DNA of 9,909 nucleotides from JBDRGC01 sp043818215 (GCA_043818215.1 JBDRGC010000320.1:1-9909), one strand, 5' to 3'; shown: positions 1 through 6,220, counted from the first letter of the stretch. Made by a program: numbers and translations. Notes: generated by a model from the letters alone, not told the origin.

Positions 1-1
1 C

Positions 2-733
2 CAGCTCAATTCGCGAACGGATACCAGTCGAGATCAGCACCAATTCGCCATCCACCGTGCGGCCATCTTTAAGACATACACCCGTGGCGTGTGTGTCTCC
101 CATGATTGTCTCAGTTTCGGCGCTGATGATGATGCGCAGGCCTTGGGCCTCCAAAAGCGATTGGAGGACCCGCGCGCCTTCTACATCCAATTGGCGCGGC
201 AATAGACGTGGGGCAAACTCGATCACAGTCACGTCAAGACCGGCACTGTGCAAGGCGCGGGCTGTTTCTAATCCCAACAATCCCCCGCCAATGACGGCTG
301 CCGACGAGGAGCGTTTGGCTTGCTCTTTGATCGCCAGCGCGTCATCCAGGGAGCGCAGCACGAAGACGCCAGACTTCTCTGCTCCTGCAAGGGGGGGCAC
401 AAAAGAGCGTGCTCCCGTCGCTAACAATAATCGGTCATAGGCCATCCTGGTTCCGTCAGCCAATGATAGGAAATGTTCGTTTGTGTCTAGCGCCGTCACG
501 CACGCCTCAACGTGAACCTGGATGCCCTTGTTTTTGTACCATTCCAGCGACCGAAAGTAGAGTTCATCTTGCGTGGTTTCACCGGCAATGAGTTCCCATA
601 GACGCGGTCGTTGGTAGTAAGGATATGGTTCGCTGCCCAGTACGTGCAGTTCGGCATCCGAATCGGCCCGTATAATAGCTTGAGCAGCAGTTATACCGGC
701 TATGCCATTACCCACGATAATATATTTTTTCAT
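2..733 (-). CDS. FAD/NAD(P)-dependent oxidoreductase, probable NADH:rubredoxin reductase (C-terminus outside window)
   Basis: Pyridine nucleotide-disulphide oxidoreductase fold; 244 residues are present and the family is usually about 380-420, so the C-terminal part lies beyond the left edge. The N-terminal FAD dinucleotide motif GNGIAG is at residues 8-13, the LLLATGA strand at about 102-108, the second (NAD(P)H) motif GGGLLGLE at 149-156, and an STGIRS motif at about 235-240 corresponds to the second FAD contact. There is no redox CxxC, which fits the rubredoxin reductase/nitrite-reductase-like branch rather than thioredoxin reductase. The ATG at 733 follows the flavodiiron stop by 2 bp, so translation is probably coupled; only a weak G-rich Shine-Dalgarno is seen. 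Given the rubredoxin and flavodiiron genes upstream, the likely job is passing electrons from NAD(P)H to rubredoxin. Other electron acceptors are possible. Family assignment is firm; the precise partner is inferred. Confidence 0.88.
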   Translation of the reverse strand, partial: MKKYIIVGNGIAGITAAQAIIRADSDAELHVLGSEPYPYYQRPRLWELIAGETTQDELYFRSLEWYKNKGIQVHVEACVTALDTNEHFLSLADGTRMAYDRLLLATGARSFVPPLAGAEKSGVFVLRSLDDALAIKEQAKRSSSAAVIGGGLLGLETARALHSAGLDVTVIEFAPRLLPRQLDVEGARVLQSLLEAQGLRIIISAETETIMGDTHATGVCLKDGRTVDGELVLISTGIRSRIEL

Positions 734-735
734 GG

Positions 736-1917
736 CTACCCCACTTGGCTTTTATGCTTTTCTGCGATGGCAGCCGCCAGTTTATCCAGGGCCTCGAAAT
801 CTTCCGCTTTGGGGCGTCCCTTGATCACAACCGGATCGATGATCTCCACTTTCAGGTTTGGGATCATGCCAGCTAGTTGCTGCACCATTTTGCCGCCCCA
901 GCCATAGGAACCGATGATCGAGATATATTTAGTCTTGGGTCGCAGGGCGTTTGCCAGGTAGGCCGCGTAGACCACGTTCGGATGCGCGCCGGCCAGAACG
1001 GTGGGTGATCCGATCACAATTGTAGCGGCGTCCACCAGCGACATAGCCAACTCGCCGATATCGGTGACCGCCAGGTTGAACAACTTCACCGTGACCCCGT
1101 TGGCGATCAGGGCATCCACTAAGTGCTCTACCATCTCACGGGTGCTGCCGTGCATCGAGATATAGGGCAGCACGACGATATTCTTTGGCTCGCTAAATAC
1201 CCAATCGTTATAGGCCTCCAAAATGAACTCTGGCCGGTCATACATCGGGCCGTGGCTGGGAGCGATCAAGGAGATATCGTACTCCTGAACTCTTTTCAGA
1301 TTCTTCTGAATGGCTTTGCGGAACGGCATCATGATTTCGGCGTAGTAGCGCTTGGCCGCTTCGTAAACCTGCCCTTCGTTGGTGACGTACAGTTCGCTGG
1401 TGGCCAGGTGGGAACCGAAAAAGTCACAAGGGAAGAGAATCTTGTCCTCCTGCAAATAGGTCAGCATGGTCTCGGGCCAATGCACCCACGGGGCGTGGAT
1501 GAATTCGAGAGTCCTGTCACCCAGCGACAGCGTGGCGCCATCGTCCACTGTGAGAAAACGGTCTTCCGGCGCCAATCCCAGGTCTACCAGCATTGTTTTG
1601 CATTTAGGCGTGCAGACGACCTGCGCCTCGGGGTGGCTGGCGAGGATCTGCGGGAGCGTGCCCGAATGGTCCTGCTCGGCGTGGTTGGCGATAACGTAGT
1701 CGATGCGTTCCGTGCCCAGTTGGGCCAGACGGTCAAGCAGGATGTACGCCATGTCAGGGTCAACGGTGTCGATTAAGGCTGTTTTCTCGCTCCCCTGGAT
1801 CAGGTAAGCGTTATAGCTGGTGCCGTCGGGAAGTGGGATTAGACTGTCGAACAACCGGCGATCCCAATCCACGGCTCCTACCCAGTAGATGCCATCCTTT
1901 ATCTTGCGTGGTTTCAT
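736..1917 (-). CDS. fprA: Type A flavodiiron protein (FprA/ROO-like O2 or NO reductase)
   Basis: 393 residues, the full length of a class A flavodiiron protein. The N-terminal metallo-beta-lactamase-like domain (about 1-245) has the complete di-iron ligand set: H79-x-E81-x-D83-H84, H146, D165 and H222. The C-terminal flavodoxin domain (about 246-393) begins with an FMN phosphate loop, SMHGSTR, at 254-260. Such cytosolic homodimers or tetramers take electrons from rubredoxin and reduce O2 to water, some preferring NO to N2O; sequence alone does not settle which. The ATG is preceded by a good Shine-Dalgarno (GAGGTGA, complement of 1922-1928). It lies 104 bp downstream of rubredoxin and 2 bp upstream of the reductase gene, giving a reductase-rubredoxin-flavodiiron electron chain. 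No C-terminal rubredoxin or flavin reductase fusion is present, so it needs the separate partners. Confidence 0.95.
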   Translation of the reverse strand: MKPRKIKDGIYWVGAVDWDRRLFDSLIPLPDGTSYNAYLIQGSEKTALIDTVDPDMAYILLDRLAQLGTERIDYVIANHAEQDHSGTLPQILASHPEAQVVCTPKCKTMLVDLGLAPEDRFLTVDDGATLSLGDRTLEFIHAPWVHWPETMLTYLQEDKILFPCDFFGSHLATSELYVTNEGQVYEAAKRYYAEIMMPFRKAIQKNLKRVQEYDISLIAPSHGPMYDRPEFILEAYNDWVFSEPKNIVVLPYISMHGSTREMVEHLVDALIANGVTVKLFNLAVTDIGELAMSLVDAATIVIGSPTVLAGAHPNVVYAAYLANALRPKTKYISIIGSYGWGGKMVQQLAGMIPNLKVEIIDPVVIKGRPKAEDFEALDKLAAAIAEKHKSQVG

Positions 1918-1948
1918 AATTTCACCTCATTATACCTTTTCAAAAAGA

Positions 1949-2000
1949 GGGGGCGGGGGTTCAAAATGCGCCTGCGGCGTATTTCGTAACCTCCCTCCCC
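1949..2000 (-). terminator. Long G/C hairpin with T-run between rubredoxin and flavodiiron genes
   Basis: Read on the minus strand, a G-rich arm (2000-1988, GGGGAGGGAGGTT) pairs imperfectly with a C-rich arm (1961-1949, AACCCCCGCCCCC). These enclose an inner near-perfect 9-bp stem (1984-1976 with 1972-1964, loop GCA, one A-C mismatch). The structure is followed directly by TCTTTTTG (1948-1941). This is the layout of an intrinsic terminator or attenuator placed 22 bp after the rubredoxin stop. The outer stem has about three mismatches, so efficiency is uncertain. It may act as partial terminator, setting the flavodiiron/reductase level below that of the upstream genes. Confidence 0.5.
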
Positions 2001-2021
2001 TATTCATTTAGATGATACACC

Positions 2022-2183
2022 TCATTCTACTTTCTCGAACATATCTTTTTCCACACCGCATTCGGGGCAAACCCAATCATCGGGTATGTCTTCGAACGCT
2101 GTGCCGGGGGCAATCCCGCTGTCGGGGTCGCCCTCTGCCGGGTCGTAGATATAACCACATACTGTGCATTCCCATTTATCCAT
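2022..2183 (-). CDS. rub: Rubredoxin
   Basis: 53-residue protein, typical rubredoxin size. Two CxxC(G) knuckles, C6-TV-C9-G and C39-PE-C42-G, coordinate one Fe(Cys)4 centre. The aromatic and acidic signature (W4, Y11, Y13, DPAEGD at 14-19, W37) is also in place. It is a soluble one-electron carrier, here most likely between the FAD-dependent reductase and the flavodiiron protein encoded downstream on the same strand. The ATG at 2183 is preceded by AGGAG at about 8 nt, and this Shine-Dalgarno overlaps the copA stop codon, which suggests coupled translation. A terminator-like hairpin follows the gene. Confidence 0.97.
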   Translation of the reverse strand: MDKWECTVCGYIYDPAEGDPDSGIAPGTAFEDIPDDWVCPECGVEKDMFEKVE

Positions 2184-2190
2184 GATATTT

Positions 2191-2195
2191 CTCCT
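2191..2195 (-). promoter_or_regulatory. Ribosome binding site of rubredoxin embedded in the copA stop
   Basis: On the minus strand the copA stop TAG (2196-2194) runs straight into GGAG, giving TAGGAG about 8 nt before the rubredoxin ATG. Ribosomes ending copA would therefore sit on the rubredoxin start region, an arrangement that supports transcriptional and translational coupling of the two genes. Confidence 0.8.
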
Positions 2196-4833
2196 ATTTG
2201 ATGTTTACCCGCCGCAGCAGGTTTGCGTTGGTGATAACTGTCACTGAACTGATAGCCATGGCAATCTCGGCCAGCACAGGGTGCATCATACCCAGAATTG
2301 CCAGCGGGATCATGACTACGTTGTAAAAGAAAGCCCAGAATAACCCTTGCACCACTTTATCGAAGGTGGCCCGGGAGAGCTTGACCGCGCTGACCACGCC
2401 GGAGAGTTCGCCGCGCACCAGAGTTATGTCGGCGGCCTCGATGGCGATGTCCGTTCCGGTGCCGATGGCGATGCCCACATCGGCCTGGGTCAGGGCTGGG
2501 GCGTCGTTGATGCCGTCGCCGACCATGGCCACCAATCCGTCCGTGACCTCTTGCAGCCGCTGTACCTCGATCAGTTTATCCTCTGGCAGCACCTCAGCCA
2601 GCACGCGGTCTATGCCCACCTGACGGGCGATAGCGTGCGCAGTACGCTGGTTGTCGCCGGTGAGCATGACGGTCTGCAAGCCCATCGCCCGCAGCTCACG
2701 GACAGCGTCCACGGCGTCGTCTTCGAGCGTGTCGGCCACGGCCAGCAGGCCCAATAATTCACCATCCGCGGCGACCAACATGGCAGTCTTGCCCTCGTCT
2801 TCCAGGCGGCGCATATCGCCTTCCAATGCGGCAACGATCACGCCGTATTCCTCCAGTAGAGCCCGGCTTCCCACCAGCACGCTATTTCCATCCACCACAC
2901 CCCGCACGCCCTTGCCGCGCAGGGCCTCGAAAGCGGACAACTCGCCCAGCCCGATCCCTTCTGCTTCGGCACGGGCCACAATCGCCCTGCCCAGCGGGTG
3001 CTCGCTCCCCACCTCCACCGAGGCTGCCCAGCGCAGGAGGGTAGATTGGTAGGTTGGTAAGTTGGTAGATGGGTAAGTTGGTAGGTTGGTAGTTTGGTAG
3101 TTTGGTAAGTTGGTAGATTGGTAAGTTGGTAGGTTGGTAGGTTGGTCAGACGGTAGGTTGGTAGATTGGTCAGTTTCTCCATCTACCAATTTACCAGTTT
3201 CCCAATCTACCAATTTACCAGTTTCCCAATCTACCAATTTACTGACTACCACATCCGTCACTTCTGGCTTGCCTTTGGTTAGAGTACCAGTCTTGTCGAA
3301 GACCACCACCCGCACATCTCGCATGGCCTGGATGGCCTCGCCGGAGCGGATCAGGATGCCGTTCTCGGCTCCGATGCCGCTGCCGACCATCAGCGCGGTA
3401 GGCGTGGCTAATCCCAACGCACAAGGACAGGCGATGACCAGCACCGAGACGGTGGTGATCAGGGCCAGGGTGAAAGTGTTCAGGCTGGGGTCCACCCAGG
3501 GCAGAAAGCCGGCGGCCCACTCGGCCACGGGGCGCAGCACATCGGGAAAGATGAACCAGGCCAGGAAGGTGAGTAAAGCGATGACAAGGACGACGGGCAC
3601 AAAGACGGCCGTCACCCGGTCGGCGAAAGCCTGGATGGGGACTTTGGTGCCCTGGGCTTGCTCGACCAAACGCACAACCTGGGCCAAGAAAGTATCCTTG
3701 CCCACGCGGGTAGCGCGTACCTTGAGCAAGCCATCCTGGTTGACCGTAGCGCCGATCACCTCGTCGCCGGTGGTTTTGTTGACCGACATAGACTCGCCCG
3801 TTGCCATAGCTTCGTCCACCGCGCTCTCCCCTGCAACGACAACCCCGTCGGTGGGAATCTTTTCGCCGGGGCGGATGATCATCACGTCGCCCACCTGGAC
3901 TTCATCGATGGGAATCTCCTGTTCGCGTCCGTCAATCAAGATGTGGGCGGTCTTGGCTCCCAGTTCCAACAGCTTGCGAATGGACTGTGAGGCGCGCCCC
4001 TTAGCGCTGGCTTCCACGTAACGGCCGGTCAGGTGGAAGGCCATGATCATGGCTGACACTCCGGCGTAACTGGGGATGGGCATAAAGAAAGTGGCGATGC
4101 CGGTGAGAAAAGATGCTCCGCTGCCCAGGGCGATCAGGGCGTCCATGTTGGGTGCGCCGTGGATGGAGGATCGCCAGGCTGCCGTGTAGGTGCGCTGGCC
4201 CACCCAAAAGAGCACCGGCGCGGCCAGCAGCAACATCCCCAGCTTGAAAATCGTCTCGTTGGGCCAGGCCAGACCAACCAGCATTTCCGGCAGCATCCAC
4301 AGGATGATGGGGGCGGTGAAAAGCCAGGCCAGGAGCATGCGATGGCGGGCGGCTTGCATCTTGCGCTCCTCGCGGGTGGATTCCTCATCGGCCTGTGATT
4401 CTTGAGTGGACAATGCTTCGTATCCCGCCTCAGCCACGGCACGGCGGAAATCGGGCCAGCCAGCCGCGGTGGGGATATATTCGACGCTTGCCTTTTCGGT
4501 GGCTAGATTGACGTTGACATTCAACACACCCGGCACTCCGGCCAGTGCTCTTTCCACGTGAACCACGCAAGCAGCGCAGGTCATGCCGCCCACGGGGAAT
4601 GTCTGTTTCTCCACCGCCACTTCATAGCCAACGTCATGTACTACCTGACGAAGCGCCTCGGGCGAAACCATATCCGGTACATAATGCAGAGTGGCCTGTT
4701 CTGTAGCCAGGTTGACCACGGCATCAGTCACGCCATCTACGTTGTCGAGGGCACGCTGGACGTGGGCCACACAGCTGGCGCAGGTCATACCACGGATGGG
4801 GAGGGTGAGGGTTTGTTGTTCTTCAGTCGACAT
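2194..4833 (-). CDS. copA: Copper-exporting P1B-type ATPase with two metal-binding domains and a repeat insertion
   Basis: 879-residue heavy-metal P-type ATPase that would pump Cu(I) out of the cytosol at the expense of ATP. Two N-terminal HMA domains carry GMTCASC (C18, C21) and GMTCAAC (C86, C89). About eight membrane segments are visible (roughly 166-184, 197-212, 233-252, 255-272, 408-428, 455-475, 832-848, 852-870), with the Cu(I) motif C469-P-C471 in the sixth. Other landmarks are the actuator TGE (345-347), phosphorylated D513 in DKTGT, the HP motif (H612-P613) and GDGINDAP (772-779). C-terminal N, M and S residues typical of Cu(I) pumps also appear (YNVV, M-S-S region). Residues about 532-598 are a low-complexity insertion of 8-residue repeats not expected in the family; without it, length would be about 810, normal for a two-HMA CopA. 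The reading frame stays open through it, so the pump may still work. The start at 4833 is 6 bp after the copZ stop. Confidence 0.95.
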   Translation of the reverse strand: MSTEEQQTLTLPIRGMTCASCVAHVQRALDNVDGVTDAVVNLATEQATLHYVPDMVSPEALRQVVHDVGYEVAVEKQTFPVGGMTCAACVVHVERALAGVPGVLNVNVNLATEKASVEYIPTAAGWPDFRRAVAEAGYEALSTQESQADEESTREERKMQAARHRMLLAWLFTAPIILWMLPEMLVGLAWPNETIFKLGMLLLAAPVLFWVGQRTYTAAWRSSIHGAPNMDALIALGSGASFLTGIATFFMPIPSYAGVSAMIMAFHLTGRYVEASAKGRASQSIRKLLELGAKTAHILIDGREQEIPIDEVQVGDVMIIRPGEKIPTDGVVVAGESAVDEAMATGESMSVNKTTGDEVIGATVNQDGLLKVRATRVGKDTFLAQVVRLVEQAQGTKVPIQAFADRVTAVFVPVVLVIALLTFLAWFIFPDVLRPVAEWAAGFLPWVDPSLNTFTLALITTVSVLVIACPCALGLATPTALMVGSGIGAENGILIRSGEAIQAMRDVRVVVFDKTGTLTKGKPEVTDVVVSKLVDWETGKLVDWETGKLVDGETDQSTNLPSDQPTNLPTYQSTNLPNYQTTNLPTYPSTNLPTYQSTLLRWAASVEVGSEHPLGRAIVARAEAEGIGLGELSAFEALRGKGVRGVVDGNSVLVGSRALLEEYGVIVAALEGDMRRLEDEGKTAMLVAADGELLGLLAVADTLEDDAVDAVRELRAMGLQTVMLTGDNQRTAHAIARQVGIDRVLAEVLPEDKLIEVQRLQEVTDGLVAMVGDGINDAPALTQADVGIAIGTGTDIAIEAADITLVRGELSGVVSAVKLSRATFDKVVQGLFWAFFYNVVMIPLAILGMMHPVLAEIAMAISSVTVITNANLLRRVNIK
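3039..3174 (+). repeat. Octanucleotide tandem array, 17 units of TGGTARRT
   Basis: Seventeen consecutive 8-nt units with consensus TGGTARRT on the plus strand, with variation mainly at positions 5-8 (tggtaggt, tggtaagt, tggtagat, tggtagtt, tggtcag-). It lies inside copA; read on the coding (minus) strand it gives an 8-residue repeat of the form QSTNLPTY, because three octamers make 24 nt or eight codons. An 8-nt unit cycles through all three frames, and the minus strand is stop-free through the array in each. The units differ, so the array is not a freshly made homogeneous expansion. Confidence 0.95.
3173..3244 (+). repeat. Inverted octanucleotide array, three 24-bp units
   Basis: Immediately after the TGGTARRT array, the same octamer family continues in the opposite orientation (ATCTACCA, ATTTACCA, GTTTCCCA), organised as three 24-bp triplets of octamers. 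The last two triplets are almost identical; the first has GTTTCTCC. On the copA coding strand the unit reads KLVDWETG, twice exactly and once as KLVDGETD. Head-to-head with the neighbouring array it makes a large imperfect inverted repeat centred near 3175-3180. Confidence 0.93.
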
Positions 4834-4839
4834 AGTTTG

Positions 4840-5064
4840 TTACTCTGTTGCGGGAAGTACTTCGTAACCTGCATTGGCTACAGCGCTGCGAAAATCGGAT
4901 AAACCGGCTGTGGCAGGGTCGTATTTCAGACTGGCTTGTTCGGTATCCAGATTTACCTCGACGTTCGATACGCCGGGGACTTGGGTCAGGGCATTTTTGA
5001 CGCGTGCCACACAGTGGCCGCAAGACATGCCGCCGATTTTTAGGGTAAGTGTTTGTATAGTCAT
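4840..5064 (-). CDS. copZ: CopZ-like copper chaperone (single HMA domain)
   Basis: 74-residue single heavy-metal-associated domain with the metal loop GMSCGHC at about residues 13-19 (cysteines 15 and 18, depending on start). This is the size and fold of CopZ, which carries Cu(I) in the cytosol and hands it to CopA. It ends 6 bp before copA, so the two are co-translated partners. Its sequence closely tracks the second HMA domain of the neighbouring CopA (shared PGV-NV-VNL-TE-AS pattern and a DFR-AVA-AGYE C-terminal half), suggesting a local duplication. No clear Shine-Dalgarno precedes the ATG; a start coupled to the ferritin gene 30 bp upstream is plausible. Mercury or another soft metal is a less likely ligand given the CopA neighbour. 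Confidence 0.9.
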   Translation of the reverse strand: MTIQTLTLKIGGMSCGHCVARVKNALTQVPGVSNVEVNLDTEQASLKYDPATAGLSDFRSAVANAGYEVLPATE

Positions 5065-5094
5065 GTGTTATCTGCTGTTGAATTAAGGTTGTGT

Positions 5095-5613
5095 TCAGGC
5101 TTGTTCGGCGTAGACATCAACCGGAGGCTGCCTCTGGCTTAACTCTCTATCCAGCATGAGCAGCGCGTGGGTATTGTCGCCAATCATCTTGAGCGTCTCC
5201 ACAACATCGCCGACGTTCTTCTCCTCTTCGACTTGTTCCTCCACGAACCATTGCAGAAGAATCTGGCTGGCGTAGTCTCTTTCCTCGCTGGCCAGCGCGT
5301 AGAGATCGTTGATATGACCGGTGATCTTTTGCTCGTGGGCGAGGGATTTTTCGAAAACATCGAGGGGCGACTGGAACTCGACCGGCGGCTGCCCGATGGG
5401 CTGGAGTGTGACGCGTCCACCGCGGTCGTTGACGTAATCATAGAACTTGAGCGCGTGGGCCTGCTCTTCCTGGAACTGCATCTTCATCCATTGGGCCATG
5501 CCCGGCAGGTTGGACGAGTCCAGGTAAGTTGCCATCGAGAGATAAATATAAGCAGATTCAAGCTCTCGTTGGATTTGGTCATTCATTTCGTTATGGATTT
5601 TTTTGTTGAACAT
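5095..5613 (-). CDS. ftnA: Bacterial non-haem ferritin
   Basis: 172-residue ferritin of the FtnA class, which assembles as a 24-subunit shell and oxidises Fe(II) to store it as mineral. With the start at 5613 the ferroxidase ligands fall at the classic positions: E17, E50, H53, E94, Q127 and E130, with Y24 and W122 also conserved. An upstream in-frame ATG at 5649 would add 12 residues, but it would overlap the perR coding end and lacks a ribosome site. The ATG at 5613 has AAGGAG at good spacing and starts MFNKKIHNEM as in the family. It sits 17 bp after perR, so the pair likely forms one transcript: iron sequestration under peroxide control. Confidence 0.96.
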   Translation of the reverse strand: MFNKKIHNEMNDQIQRELESAYIYLSMATYLDSSNLPGMAQWMKMQFQEEQAHALKFYDYVNDRGGRVTLQPIGQPPVEFQSPLDVFEKSLAHEQKITGHINDLYALASEERDYASQILLQWFVEEQVEEEKNVGDVVETLKMIGDNTHALLMLDRELSQRQPPVDVYAEQA

Positions 5614-5620
5614 GATATTT

Positions 5621-5626
5621 CTCCTT
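5621..5626 (-). promoter_or_regulatory. Ribosome binding site that sets the ferritin start
   Basis: On the minus strand AAGGAG precedes the ATG at 5613 by 7 nt and lies within the 17-bp perR-ferritin gap. It fixes the start at 5613 rather than at the in-frame ATG at 5649. The stretch AGGAGAAATATCATG is nearly the same as the one in front of rubredoxin. Confidence 0.85.
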
Positions 5627-5630
5627 TTTA

Positions 5631-6077
5631 CTATTTGTTCTCCTGGCACCTGGGACAGATGCCGAAGAAATCGAGTTGGTGTCTTAGTATCTGGTAGCCT
5701 GTCATTTGGGCTACCTCCTGGGGTAATTCGCTCAGAACGGGGATATCAAGGTCGAGATCAATGACACTGACACACTTGATGCAGACCAGATGCGGGTGCG
5801 GGTGTGGATAGCGGCCATCGTATCTCTTGCAGTCGCCACTGAAGCCAAGTTCCAGTATTTCTCCCATCTCCTTGAGCACAGCCACGGTTTTGTAAACAGT
5901 TGCCAGACTGGTCATGGGGAAATCTTCTTTTACTCGAGTGTGGATTTGCTCGATTGTGGGATGTTCTTTGTCACTTACCAGCACCTTGAGCACAGCCATG
6001 CGTTGAGGGGTTATACGATATCCCCGGTCTCTCAGTTTGGTAACCATCTCATCAAGTCTAGCTTGGGGGTCAACCAT
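5631..6077 (-). CDS. perR: PerR-like peroxide-sensing regulator (Fur family)
   Basis: 148-residue Fur-superfamily repressor. The N-terminal winged helix (about 8-85) contains the YRITPQR and TSLATVYKT recognition region. The C-terminal dimerisation domain has the structural Zn site C99-x2-C102 and C141-x2-C144. The regulatory metal site aligns with Bacillus PerR: H39, D87, H94, H96 and D107. D107 corresponds to PerR Asp104, where iron-sensing Fur proteins usually have Glu; that Asp favours peroxide sensing by metal-catalysed His oxidation. The assignment rests on an alignment made by eye, so Fur or Zur function is not excluded. It is first in the run perR-ferritin-copZ-copA-rubredoxin and is preceded by a promoter with operator-like inverted repeats, consistent with autoregulation. 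The ATG at 6077 has GAGGT about 10 nt upstream. Confidence 0.9.
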   Translation of the reverse strand: MVDPQARLDEMVTKLRDRGYRITPQRMAVLKVLVSDKEHPTIEQIHTRVKEDFPMTSLATVYKTVAVLKEMGEILELGFSGDCKRYDGRYPHPHPHLVCIKCVSVIDLDLDIPVLSELPQEVAQMTGYQILRHQLDFFGICPRCQENK

Positions 6078-6109
6078 AAATTTTTACCTCGCAGCTCTAA
6101 TTGTCCGCA

Positions 6110-6139
6110 AGTATAGCGTTCGAATGAGTTACAATACAA
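6110..6139 (-). promoter_or_regulatory. Candidate sigma-70 promoter of the perR gene run
   Basis: On the minus strand TTGTAT (6139-6134) and TATACT (6115-6110) are separated by 18 bp and lie 33 bp upstream of the perR ATG. The -10 element is close to consensus and the -35 element weaker. The -35 overlaps one arm of the operator-like inverted repeat, as expected if a repressor competes with RNA polymerase. Confidence 0.5.
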
Positions 6140-6184
6140 TAGTTCCCAACAAATAACCGTTATCTCTAAGGAATTGTATTACAA
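6131..6184. promoter_or_regulatory. Candidate PerR/Fur operator: AATACAAT...ATTGTATT inverted repeat
   Basis: Two A/T-rich boxes lie upstream of perR: AATACAAT at 6133-6140 and its exact reverse complement ATTGTATT at 6173-6180. The second box is also part of a perfect 5-1-5 palindrome, TTGTA-T-TACAA (6174-6184). Fur-family operators are short A/T-rich dyads with a one-base centre, so the architecture fits, although the bases differ from the Bacillus PerR box (TTATAATNATTATAA). The boxes are the only such sites I found near a promoter in the window. Confidence 0.45.
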
Positions 6185-6220
6185 CTAATCCTGTTTGTCA
6201 AGCGTTCGCGATATGTTTTT

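Noticed and set aside
1123..1776. 217-codon open frame on the plus strand opposite the flavodiiron gene
   Set aside because: The minus strand encodes a flavodiiron protein with all metal ligands; the plus frame shows no domain and no ribosome site.
1929..1934. Perfect TATAAT on the minus strand before the flavodiiron gene
   Set aside because: It is only about 12 bp from the start codon and has no -35 at normal spacing (the region is a C-rich hairpin arm); transcription would begin almost at the ATG and lose the Shine-Dalgarno.
3039..3244. CRISPR array
   Set aside because: Units are contiguous 8-mers without unique spacers, lie inside a gene and switch orientation; no cas genes are present.
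3134..4021. Long open frame on the plus strand opposite copA (295 codons)
   Set aside because: It runs antisense to a fully motif-complete CopA, its start lies inside the octamer array, and its composition (Ser/Thr/Arg-rich, no fold) is typical of a shadow frame.
5614..5649. Ferritin start at the upstream in-frame ATG (5649)
   Set aside because: It would overlap the end of perR, lacks a ribosome site and shifts the ferroxidase residues away from their standard numbering; the ATG at 5613 has AAGGAG.
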